Below, piece by piece: positions 12,778 through 24,215 of a stretch of 64,000 bases of DNA (positions are counted from its first letter, which is position 1; every line of letters starts with the position of its first letter). Below the pieces are notes generated by a model. That model saw only the letters and a program-made list of their open reading frames with translations, was not told the DNA's origin and did not search any database. This DNA comes from Physcomitrium patens. Lineage: Eukaryota; Streptophyta; Bryopsida; Funariales; Funariaceae. Both the position numbers and the translations under genes were made by a program. The DNA is taken from positions 974,835-1,038,834 of the forward strand of contig NC_037265.1 in NCBI RefSeq assembly GCF_000002425.4, read 5' to 3'.

Positions 12778-14381
12778 CTACTTAGACAAGGTATTCAAAT
12801 AATGACCAATATCCAATAATTCTCCTTCATAAGCTTCTTCAAGAAATAGCTTGTCTTCTCTGTTGAGATTTGATATTGAATAGAATTTCAATCCGACATC
12901 ATCAATGTCTTCAACCATTTCGTCCTCCCTCTCGTATCTTGCTCGAGATAGCATGTCTGCTACTAAATTGTCCTTTCCAGTGATATGCTTAAATTTTGGA
13001 TTTAGTGACTTAATATAAGCAATCCATCTCAACATTGCAATATCTGGCGTTGAACAGTTAATAATCATTCCAAGCAATAGCAAGCAATCTGTTTCAATTA
13101 CTACTACTGCTCCAATCAAATAGTCTTTTTCAGCTTTCATAGCCGAAACGACTCCCCAAAGTTCTCTTTTGACTTGCGAATATGCACGCTGACGAATACT
13201 TAAAACTTTAGCTCTAAATCGAACAGCAAATCTATTCCCACTTGAATCATCTTGACCCACAACCCATCCAATGGCAATTGGACTAGCGTCCACAATAAGA
13301 ATCACTGGTCTATTGCACTTATAATCAACCTTCCTCAATATTGAGATGACATCAATAATTTCTTCAATCTTTGCATTGTCTGAATATGCCTTTCTTCTCA
13401 TTTAAATCGGTAGCCCTTGCGTAACAGTTCATATAATGGATCCGCTATGTGAGTATAATGAGGGATCCAGATTCGATAAAATATACATCCACCTAAAAAC
13501 CTACAAACCTCTGTTAAAGAATCACAATCCTCTTTTATCCTTCCAATTGCATCAACTTTAGTCAGATCTGATTTTCTTCCGTAAGATCCACATAAATGTC
13601 CAACAATCACAACCTCTCGTACTCCAAATACGGACTTCATACCCGATAATATAAGATGAACTTCTCCAAGTCGAGTTAAAATCTTTTCACAATCTTGTAT
13701 ATGATCAACATATTTGTGACACCCTCTCTTATCTAAAGTTTCATCCTTGTTTCCTTCTCTGCACCTTTTTATAGGAACATCATCCAGAAAAGGCATAGTC
13801 TTTTCTGGAATAAAATCTCTCAATACCATATTCATCCCATTCATCATATGCGCAACTGAGTTGAACGCGCCTTGAGGAAGAGTGTATATTCTAACCAATT
13901 CAAGTGGTGTCCTTATTGTTGTCATATCTCTACTTCCTTCGGCAAGTTGAAATTGATCATAACTTGAATACAAGTCACCCATTGAATAGATCGCCCTTCC
14001 AGCAAATGCCTCAATAAATTCATCCACAATAGGTCCAATTCCTGCATTCCTGACAGTTACTGCATTCACCGGTTGCATATCTTGAATAAACCGTAGTGAC
14101 CCATTCTTCTTAGGTACCGTAAACCATCGACTAGAATATGGCGCAAATGAAGATTTAAATATTTTCATCTCCATCTTTTCTTTTAATAGTTCCACCAATT
14201 TAGGTAAATGTACCTTCGGTACTGGAATCAGTCTTAGATTCCAAGGTACATGTGGTACAGTGAAGATAACCATAGGTGTTATAATATTTGAATCCACACA
14301 CTCAATTTCATAAGATTTGAAGGCAAACGATCTACCTTGTTTAGCCAACATCTTTTTGAAGTAAGTAATTTCTTCCAACAA
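12778..14381 (-). pseudogene. Family C reverse transcriptase and RNase H region
   Basis: Reverse transcriptase motifs read from about 14200 leftward: a basic KKNGSLRFIQD stretch, SMGDLYSSYDQFQL, PQGAFNS and the catalytic FLDDVPIK, where Phe-Leu-Asp-Asp replaces the usual Tyr-x-Asp-Asp. RNase H follows with VDASPIAIGWVVGQ and a later ETDCLLLL segment. Both are good Ty3/gypsy-type matches, but of a lineage unlike the chromoviruses elsewhere in the window. Confidence 0.82.
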
Positions 14382-15241
14382 TAAAGAACCATCAGAACAA
14401 TCTTCAATTCTTCAAAAGTCTCTTTAGTAAACTGATGTCCAATTCTCATTGGATCTCTTAAACTTACTTCTTTTGATACTTCTCCCATTTGTTCCTTCGA
14501 ATCTTCTGGTAATGGTCCGGCAACAAGCTTTACCTTCTTATCTGCCGTATTATATCTTGTCTCTACAATGACTTCCGATGCTTGAAAAGATTCAAGTATA
14601 GTATAAACCTCTCTTGAATGAATCGCAACAATCTTATCATTATCCCCTAATCCAATAGATGTAATCAATTCCAATGAATTTTCCAGTCCATTTTCTTCAT
14701 AAACATCTAAAATCCTCTCATCATCTTGTAATGTACCTAACTTATGTAATTCTCCTTTAAATATTATATAATCTTTTTCTTTCTTTTCTTTTAAAATCAT
14801 CAACTTTTTTATACATAATATTTCTATTCTCCAAAATATCAATAAAACTTGCATCAAAGGCACCTTCATCTAGCAAGAGTACCTCCTCTTTTGTACCTCC
14901 ATAATCTCGCTTTATAGTGGTACCTCCCGAAAATCCTTAAATCCTTCAACAATCTTTGGCAATGGTTTCTCCCTCAACCTATCTCGATTCCATTCATGAT
15001 TAGGAGGTACTGTTAGAAATTGTACAGCTTTCCTCCCATCTTCGCTACGTACCCTTACATAAACAGAACCATCGTCAAGTACTTTTGTTTCCATCCGTGT
15101 TGCCATAGTATAAAGTTGTCCTAAAATCAACGGATAAGACGTTGTATCTTGAACAAAGAAATATTGTACCGTCGCATCTCCAATCCAAATTTTGACATCT
15201 GGACAAGCTTCATATAATTCGCCCCGTGTGTTATTAGCTGC

Positions 15242-15817
15242 TCATATTGCCCATCCATGTTCCATATCAATTGGCCATTTTTGCTTCTTATAAAGATCTT
15301 TAGACATAAGATTTATTTTTGAACCACGGTTGACTAAAGTAACTATTGGTTCTTCTATATCTCCTACTTTCACCAATACCTTAGTAGTTGCCCTTGCCCA
15401 ATGTTTTCGAGTATAATGGCTCAAAGTTTTCATTTCCTTGACACTAGAATCTTCAAAACGTACTCGTTGATTATACCCATTCTTTTCATTTGTTGGTTGC
15501 TTGTAACCAATATCAACCTCTTCTTCATCTCTATATATTCTTGCATCAATAGCATGACTCATTCCAGTTTCGTCCATTAATTGCCTCTTTCGCTTAATGC
15601 TGTCAATGATAACATCATGAAACTCCTTCTTTGCAATTCCCAAGACTTCTTTCAATGTGAATTCCACCTTAGCATTTAATATACGTTCTTCCAAGACCCC
15701 TTTCAAATTTGTTGCCGCTTGAATGTCAGAAAGTAGCTTATAAGCAATTATTTTGCCCTTATCTGTTGTCTCCCTTGTTTTTTCTTCCAATAATGCTGAG
15801 GTATCCTTTATAGGCAA
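15242..15817 (-). pseudogene. Family C retropepsin-like protease region
   Basis: Minus-strand frame whose C-terminal part reads LVNRGSKINLMSKDLY near 15300-15360. This resembles the LVDxGSEIN signature of retropepsins in this element group. It lies between gag and reverse transcriptase, where a protease is expected. It is part of a broken element. Confidence 0.65.
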
Positions 15818-16860
15818 TTCTTATGAAGCTGCCTCCCGAGCCTTGTCTCCTCGAGTTTGCCTCTTAAAAGAACTTCCTTCTCTCGTATCATCAAAATTTC
15901 TTCATCTCTTTTCTTCCATCAAAGCTTTATGTTGGCTCTTAGCAATATATGCATGAACTGAAAGAGACTCAACAAGATCTTTCCAACCTGTTCTACCTCG
16001 TATTGTAGCTACAGTCCTCAATAATGCTTCTCGAGGTAATTTCCCTTCTTGTATTGTAGAAACGGTAGAAGCCCAAAACTCACTAGTTTCCGTACTTCCA
16101 CCAATTTCATCATCTACTCTAGCACCATAACTTGCACTTTCTCGTGTTGCTGTTTCATGCTCTTTTAGATAATCTTGAACCAATGCTCTCATTTCTTCTT
16201 TGCCAAAATTGGTTTGAAGAAGATCCTCTCTATCTTTCAATGCTATCTTTCCATCTTTCCACCAAATAATTCCTTGCTGTATCAAATTATTAAATTCATT
16301 GCAATCATTCCTAGTGTATGAAGCATCATCACACCAAATGCATCTTTGTACATATCCTTGTTTCAAAACATTCTTCAAATTGTTTGTAGAAGTATTCTCT
16401 TCAAGTCTTGCCAATTTGATTTGAAGATCTCGCATTCCTCGTATAATTTCTTCCATTTCCATATCTGCTTTCTTTGATAAGAATGTCGAAGGTTGAACTG
16501 TAGGCATTGTTGGTAGTGTTGTACGTACTGGAGCTTTGGATGCTTGTACTATTTTTGAAATATTGCTCCTATCCTTCCTCCTTTCTCTTTTTGTAAGCAA
16601 CCCCATCGCATCTTCAACGTTCTTCCACTTTGTTGTCAATCCTTCATCTTCTTCTTTGTCTTCAAGAAGGAGTTCTAATTTTCCTTGCAATTTTCCATCA
16701 GCAGCTTGAAGAAATAGATCAACTTTATTCGGCTCCAATGTCAATTTTTCTACCTTCGATAATTGAGAGTACTGCCTCTCAAATTTCCTTAGTAGTTTTG
16801 TTTCTTGCAAATTCTTATTAGGCCATTCAATCCATTCCAGAAACAACTTCTTAGTAACGC

Positions 16861-18418
16861 TGTCGTATTACGTGCTTTTCTGCTTGAGAACGCGTCGGGC
16901 GTCTGGCTGTAGAAGGTAGTATGGAGATTCGTCAATAGTCAAGCAGTCTATCAGTTTTTGACTTCTGAAATATACACGACTGCAAGAATACACCGTAAAT
17001 CTATATGGATGTCCTTCGATTGCTTGTCGAAGTCTTTTTTTTGCCCCAGTCGGTAGGTCTCTAGACGTTACAGAGAACCCCGAACAACCCAAACTGTTAA
17101 TCTTCAATACCGCTTTGTACTTACGATCTTGTATCCACTGACTGTCTTGTTAGATTAACCCAATAAATTTCATTCACTCCGCATACCCAATCCTATAGAC
17201 ACCTTTTTAACTCTTCATCACAGACGTAACTCGATTTCACAAAACAGTCAAGAATAATCAAACCCACTTCATTAAAAATCTTGATTCACCATTACAACAT
17301 TGACTTCAGCAACGATTGCCTCAGTCTTCCCAAAATCCTATGAAGAAGAAAAATCCAATTCTCTGTCTTTCCTTCCCCGACTCGAAGCATGAAGCTACCT
17401 CTCTCTCTCCTTGGTCTTCAAAAATAAAAACCTCCAATGAAACCGAACTAGTAACCTTGCAAAGAGCTTGAAGCTAGCTCCCCGATTCCCCCCAAAACTA
17501 TATCTCCCCTAACCTTATCCTCTGATTTTCTTCAATCTTTTGTCTTAGATCCGGAATTGGCTCCCATCGTCAGAGCTTAGATCCGAAATTGGCTCCCGCC
17601 GTCAGAGCTTCCTCCTCCGTTTTTACCTTTAAGAAATCCATTTACCAAAAACAATGTTCCCTAAAACGGCATAGAGAATAGGACAGCCTGAAACAGAATC
17701 GAAACCCCGTACTCGGGTCCACATTGAGTCGCCCAACCTATTCAGGTCTCATATTGGATAAGAAGACTCGGATTGGATGCCTTAAAATTGGATCCAATTG
17801 GCTCTTCGAACCAAACTGGCTGAGGCCCGTAGTAAGACTTGGATTTTCTCGTAATTAGACTGAATTGGGTTGCCCGACCAATGCAGGTCTCATATTGGAT
17901 AAGATGCCCGTAGTAACCTGGATTTTCCTGTAATTAGACTGCATTGGGTTGCCCGACCAATGCAGGTCTCATATTGGGTAAGATGCCCGTAGTAACTTGG
18001 ATGTTCCTATAACTAGACTGCATTGGGTTGCCCGACCAATGCAGGCCTCATATTGGGTAAGATGCTCGTAATAACCTGGATTTTTCCGTAATTAGACTGC
18101 ATTGGGTTGCCCGACCAATGCAGGTCTCATATTGGGTAAGAGGACCCAGATTGGATTCTTGAAATTGTATCCAATTGGCTCTTCGAACCAGACTCACTCG
18201 TCATGTGAATTGGTCCTTTCTCTTCCTGCTGACTCCCGTTATTGGAATCGAACGGAGCATTTCAGTATGCCCTGGCTGACTGTAACGAGGTGACTGAACC
18301 TGGCCATTCAATATTTACACTGGAGTTGGTCGTTGCTCCCAATATTCGAGGTAACTGAATATTAATAAAAGTCCCTTTTTTTTATATTTTCACGGTATAC
18401 TCGTGTTACAACACGACA
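16861..18418 (-). repeat. Solo LTR of family C inserted into gag
   Basis: A complete LTR with the same TGTCG...CGACA ends as its host element but 1,558 bp long instead of about 1.1 kb. It is flanked by ACGC (16857-16860) and ATGC (18419-18422), a near-perfect 4-bp duplication. No internal region accompanies it, so it is a solo LTR left by recombination. Its extra length comes mostly from tandem repeats at 17826-18143. Sequence differences from the host LTRs mark it as a separate subfamily. Confidence 0.85.
17826..18143. repeat. Four tandem copies of a ~79-bp unit inside the solo LTR
   Basis: Units begin at 17826, 17907, 17986 and 18065. Each contains CCCGTAGTAA-like, TAATTAGACTG and GGTTGCCCGACCAATGCAGG blocks followed by TCTCATATTGG. 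The flanking full-length LTRs carry only one such unit, so the array expanded in this subfamily. Confidence 0.92.
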
Positions 18419-18914
18419 ATGCGATCAGCATCTTCCAAGAAATATTCGTCTTTCAATGCATGTGAAAAAACCTCCCATGAATTTCCATAATGATCCGTAA
18501 TCGATGTAATATGGTCTCTTATCTCCGGCATCATGGCAAGTCCAAATAATTCAACCATTTTCTTCTCAGAAACCTGATTTAATTCCATTTCACGAACATA
18601 ACATCTTAAATACCTTGAAATATTCCTCCCATCAAATTGATCAATTTTATTGGCCACTGCTTGCAATGCTTTGGTTGCCAAAGCTTCTTTTCGATCATTG
18701 CTTTGTTGTTGCTACATTGATAATGAGAAGGCTTGAAACATACTAGCAATAGTCGGATCCATGTGCATACCTTGTCCTTTAGAAGAACCTCCACCAGAAA
18801 CTCCTCCCAAAGATCCTTCAAAACTTTTATTTTCGTTCTCCATAAAAATAAAAATAAAATCAAACGAAATCCAATACCTTCCACCTCAAGCTTTCACGTC
18901 AAGTTCACCACTTA

Positions 18915-20018
18915 TGTCGTATTATGTGCTTTCTTGCTCGAGAATGCACTGGGCGTCTAGCTGTAGAAGGTAGTATAGAGATTCGCTAATATTCAAGCAG
19001 TCTATCGATTTTTTGCTGTTGGAATATAAATAATTATAAAAATATACGGTAAATCTATACGGATGTCCTTCGACTGCTCGTCGAAGTCCTTTTTGTCGCA
19101 GCCAGTAGGTCTCTAGACATTACAAAGAACCCCGAACAATCCAAACTGCTAATCTTCGATACCGCTTTATACTCACGATCTGTATCCACTGACTGTCTTG
19201 TTAGATTAATCCAAAAAATTTCATTCACTCCGCATACTCAATCCTATAGACACCCTTTTAATCCTTCAATCACAGACTTAACTTTGATTTCACAAAACAG
19301 TCAAGAGTAATCACACCTACTTCATTAAAACCTCGATTCACCAATACAACACTGACTTCAGCAACGATTGCCTCAGTCTTCCCAAAATCCTATGAAGAAA
19401 AAAAAAAATCCCAATTCTCTGTCTTTTTTCCCCCCCTCCCTCTTCCCCTGAAGCATGAAGCTAGCTCTCTCTCCTTAAAACCCTTATTCTCCTCTCTTTC
19501 AAACCCTAGCCTTTGAATTTCCTCAATCTTCCGTCTTGGATCTGGAATTGGCTCTCGTCGTCAAAGCTTTCTCCTCCATTTTTTGCCTTTTAAAAGGTTC
19601 TTTTTCGAGAAACAATGCTCCTTGAAACAGCACAGAGAATAGGACAGCCTGAAACGGAATCGAAACCCCTGTAATTGGGACCACATTGAGTCGCCCGACC
19701 AATTCAGGTCTCATATTGGATAAGAGGCCCGTAGTAAGACCTGGATGATCCCGTAACTAGATCAAATTGGTTCTTCGCGTCAAGCTCGCTCAGTCATCGA
19801 TTTAGTCCTTTCAATTCTGTTGACTCCCACTATTAGACTCGAACGAAGCATTTCGTTACTAGTAAGTATGCCTTGACTGATTGTGACGGAGTCTCTGAAC
19901 TGGCCCCTGAATATTGGCATTGGAATCGGTCGTTGCTCCCAATATTCGAGGTAATTGAATATTAATAAAAGTCTCCTTTCTTTATATTTTCACGGTATAC
20001 TCGTGTTACAACACGACA
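18915..20018 (-). repeat. 5' LTR of the family C element
   Basis: 1,104-bp LTR, starting TGTCGTATTATG and ending CAACACGACA, partner of 10249-11377. It is followed by the ACGT target duplication, then by the second half of the family B LTR that the element interrupted. Confidence 0.9.
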
Positions 20019-22073
20019 ACGTACCAAGTTTCCAACCTACCAATCAACAACAAATATATGTAAAGTCAAAGCTGCATCTATGAAGCTTTTAGAAAGCTTG
20101 TTCATAAGTTATTATCTAATTATTTTATTTTTATCTATTTCTACCTAATCATAAAAGTAATTATTGAAATAAATATACATATATCTATAACACATGGTTT
20201 CACCTTCATACATGTCTATAAGTAATTGATAGATTAAAAATTTAGCCAATTAGTTAGACTTATATTACACATATTGGTAGCTTGTAGTACAAATTAACAA
20301 TGTCATATTCATATGAAAAATTCATGTTATAAGATTAAACTTGTGTCTTAAAAATTGAATACATGTTAGAGGTCCTATAGAATATCACCACATAGCTTTT
20401 AGATAGATAGTATATATAGAGGCAAGAGTGAAGTCTTTTTCACTATTATCAATACGTTTTTGATCTTTAGTCTCCTTTTAAGACTTTTCAGTCTTCTTAT
20501 CTTTGGCAATAGCCATTCTAGTTCAATATATTACCATCTATGAGTGATTTTTTTATTTTTTTGAGTAATACAAAAATATATTGAGATTTTCTTTTTTTAC
20601 GATTTATATCCTTAATATTTAATTTCAAAGCTTTTTAGATTTTTTATCTCTAAGCAATAGTCATTTTAATTTTTTTAAATATATATATATAGATATTTAT
20701 TTATTTATTTATTTATATATTTTTATCTTTCTTTATAAATTTTCATTTTTTATTTACATTTATTAAGTTTTTATCTTTAAAAAATTATCATAATAGCTTA
20801 ATAATATTTAATGCTATTAGATTTATTTCTAATTTAGTTATTTTAGATTTATCATAGTTAAAAAAATATAATCCTTAAATAGAATAAATTTCTTATAATT
20901 TCAATTTATTTCATATTATAATCTAAATTTTTGTCAACCATGTAAAAAGTCATAATCTAATACATCCAAACCTTTATTGATAAGTGCAAAAGCTTTTATG
21001 CATGTTGTAATAAAATATCACTATTTATTATTTATTCCATATCTATTTTTAATAATAGAAATACTTCAAGTGACATTCTAAGTCTATATAAGGATTTTGA
21101 TAATATTTTTAAGAAAAAGAATATAGATATACTTTTAAAATATTATCTTTATGATTTCTCAATTAATCTTTAAGAAAAAAGCTCAATTGCCATTCAGACC
21201 AATTTATAGCTTATTACAATACATTGGCTATATTTAAGTAATATATTAATAAAATTTTGGCCTAAAATTATATATGCTATTCAAAACTTCTAGCAATTTT
21301 TTTTATGTTATTTGTGAAGAAAAATGATAGATCACAATAGATGTATATGGACTATTAAAGACTTAATAAGATTACCATTAAGAACAAGTATCATCTATCT
21401 TTCATATCAAGACTTTTATATCGATTGAATTAAGCAAAGATCTATATCAAAATATATCTATGACAATCATCTAATCTAATATGCATTAAAAAAAATAAAA
21501 AAAAGATTATATTTTAAACTAAATATGAACATACTAATTATAATATCATATCCTTTAAATTCATAAATATATCAATTTCTTTTCATCATCTAATAAATAA
21601 AGTTTTTAAAGAATTTTTAGATGATTTTATTTTTTTTCATCTAATTAATATTTTAATATACTCTAAGAACATTAAATAGAATAAATTTTATATTTGTTTT
21701 ATGTTACAAAAACTTTAAAATACATGACTATATGCCAAGATAGACAAGTGAATATTTTATATTATTTAAGTTGACTTTTTTAAGATACACCATTTCAAAT
21801 GATGGTTTTATAATAGATCCTAAAAAAATTTACACTATCATAGATTAAAAGATTCTAAGAATAATAAAATATATCTAATTTTTATAAAATTTATCAATTA
21901 TTATCAAATCTTTGACAAGAATTGCTTTCAAGTTATAGCTCCACTTATACATTTGACTTATAAAGAAAAAATTGAATAAAATACAAAAAACTAAAAATAT
22001 ATTTGAAGCTTTGAAGTCACTCTTATTTTTTAACGAACTTATATCATGTTGTATTACATGAAGTCTTATTTGA

Positions 22074-22724
22074 NNNNNNNNNNNNNNNNNNNNNNNNNNN
22101 NNNNNNNNNNNNNNNNNNNNNNNNNNNNNNNNNNNNNNNNNNNNNNNNNNNNNNNNNNNNNNNNNNNNNNNNNNNNNNNNNNNNNNNNNNNNNNNNNNNN
22201 NNNNNNNNNNNNNNNNNNNNNNNNNNNNNNNNNNNNNNNNNNNNNNNNNNNNNNNNNNNNNNNNNNNNNNNNNNNNNNNNNNNNNNNNNNNNNNNNNNNN
22301 NNNNNNNNNNNNNNNNNNNNNNNNNNNNNNNNNNNNNNNNNNNNNNNNNNNNNNNNNNNNNNNNNNNNNNNNNNNNNNNNNNNNNNNNNNNNNNNNNNNN
22401 NNNNNNNNNNNNNNNNNNNNNNNNNNNNNNNNNNNNNNNNNNNNNNNNNNNNNNNNNNNNNNNNNNNNNNNNNNNNNNNNNNNNNNNNNNNNNNNNNNNN
22501 NNNNNNNNNNNNNNNNNNNNNNNNNNNNNNNNNNNNNNNNNNNNNNNNNNNNNNNNNNNNNNNNNNNNNNNNNNNNNNNNNNNNNNNNNNNNNNNNNNNN
22601 NNNNNNNNNNNNNNNNNNNNNNNNNNNNNNNNNNNNNNNNNNNNNNNNNNNNNNNNNNNNNNNNNNNNNNNNNNNNNNNNNNNNNNNNNNNNNNNNNNNN
22701 NNNNNNNNNNNNNNNNNNNNNNNN
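22074..22724. other. Assembly gap (N run)
   Basis: An unbroken run of N. Open frames that cross it carry no information. Confidence 1.
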
Positions 22725-24215
22725 GGAGACACATGTTTATGCGCCAGAAAAGTTAATAAAAAATTATAACAATAAGGTTCTAATAATTTTAATAAAATTT
22801 TAAATAAATTTCAATTAAAGCATCAATTCTTTAAACAAATCTTAATCAAATCTGAAAGAATCTTGAAATTATGAAAAAGATCATAGAAAAAACCTAAAAT
22901 AAATATAATAAATAAATAAATAAAATTCTACGTAATTTTTAAATATTTTTTAAACAAATCATAATTCAATGTCAAATAAAATTTTAAAAAATATTAATAA
23001 AATCCTAAAATAAACTTTAAATAATTTATTATTAATGCCTTATTAATTTCTAATCAAATCTATATGAAATCTTCATAAAAACTTAAATCCAAAAAATATT
23101 ATTAATTAATCCTATAACAAATTAAAACCTCAATAACTAATAATTCAATCATATATTTTAACTAAAATGTTGTCCATCTCTTAATTATTGAGTTGAAATC
23201 AAGCATAAAAAAATTTGAAAAAGATCTAAACTACCAAATAGAAGAAAAGCCCTATAATCCACTTATGTATTAGCCAACTTCCTTCTTTAACCTTGATATT
23301 AATATTTCAATGCCAATATCTCTTGATTTCATTGTCTAATGACTTTTAAACTTTACAAAGTTATTATAACTCATTTCTACTACTTATGAAAAAAATTATA
23401 TATTTCAATTCTATTAGAGAATTATTACAAATCTCAAAAAAAATCATTGGTCTTTTATATTCCAATTTCTAAGATTCTAATATTTTTAAATATTCAAATT
23501 TTCAAATGAATCATTTGAGCAAGTTCAAAAATATAATAAAAATTTAACACGTGAATTATCAATTTATCACAAAATTTTATCTATAAATATTATAATAATT
23601 TTACATAATTATTTAAATTATAAATTTATTATATTTCTTAAAAATCCAAAGTCACCTTAAAACAACCTTAACTTTGTAAACTCTTTACAAATTTTTTATA
23701 AATTTAATTTGCTTACAAAAAATATCTAAAAAACCATTTTTTTATTTTTATTTCAAATCCTACTCTCTAACTTATCAAAAAAATCCTAATTACCACAAGC
23801 ATACAGTTTTATGTCTTAAAATTTGATTTTGACTCTAATTTATAATTAGTCCTCTTTTAGTATCAATTATTGATTTCTTAAGATACTTTTTACTAAAAAA
23901 TATTCTTAATTTTTTTTTAAAGATGTCTATATTAATTTTTTTTTCTTATCTATTTTATTTTACTTCATTTATAGTTGTACAAAATAAATAAAAGCCCATT
24001 TTGCAAAGAATCAGTAATAATACTTATTAATTTTACTATCTCCTTATCAATTATAAATACTTATAAGGTAATTTGCTATAATATTTTTAATTTAGCCCCT
24101 TCTATAATATAATCATTTTTTTCTTTTACTTAATAGATTTATTACAATATAATAGCATTGATTTTTTTAAAGCATTTTTTATAAAGAAAGATACACTAAA
24201 ATTTATCTTAAGTAT
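22725..24215. other. AT-rich sequence separating RT from RNase H in an old element
   Basis: The flanking element passes from reverse transcriptase (before the gap) to RNase H (after 24220), but these 1.5 kb do not align with chromovirus coding. It is probably a second element inserted there, whose other end may lie in the gap. I see no domain, terminal repeat or RNA gene in it. Confidence 0.45.

Larger units (their letters stand above)
15902..18915 (-). pseudogene. Family C gag region, split by a solo LTR
   Basis: The amino-terminal part lies at about 18417-18700 and the remainder at about 15902-16860, with the solo LTR 16861-18418 between them. The second part carries a coiled-coil-like, charged segment and a zinc-knuckle-like CIWCDDAS...C motif near 16310-16350. 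The stretch from about 18700 to 18914 next to the 5' LTR is leader sequence. I cannot assign its primer-binding site to a tRNA. Confidence 0.75.
10249..20018 (-). mobile_element. Ty3/gypsy element, family C (not chromodomain type), with a solo LTR inside gag
   Basis: Minus-strand element bounded by LTRs at 10249-11377 (3') and 18915-20018 (5'), both starting TGTCG and ending CGACA. A 4-bp ACGT flank lies on each side (10245-10248 and 20019-20022). Internal order from right to left is gag, protease, reverse transcriptase, RNase H, integrase, the Ty3/gypsy order. A purine-rich tract (GAGGAGGTGGA) lies just inside the 3' LTR. The LTRs look about 90-93% identical by eye, so the copy is of intermediate age. 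It is broken, with several interruptions in gag-pol besides the inserted solo LTR. No chromodomain is visible after integrase. Confidence 0.88.
6120..20192 (-). mobile_element. Old Ty3/gypsy chromovirus, family B, 5' LTR split by a family C element
   Basis: Minus-strand fossil. Reading right to left: 5' LTR (9877-10248 continued at 20023-20192), primer-binding site (9864-9874), gag remnant (about 8700-9600), protease (about 8050-8600), reverse transcriptase (about 7270-7930), RNase H (about 6850-7200) and integrase start (about 6150-6300). Similarity fades left of about 6120 and no 3' LTR was found. The copy is very AT-rich and broken many times (tens of breaks), so it is old. The LTR halves match the family B LTRs at 30061-30621 and 38499-39058, which shows they are one LTR separated by the later 10249-20018 insertion. 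Confidence 0.8.

Noticed and set aside
22046-22756. Long open frames on both strands across the N run
   Set aside because: They are open only because N cannot make stop codons. They carry no information.
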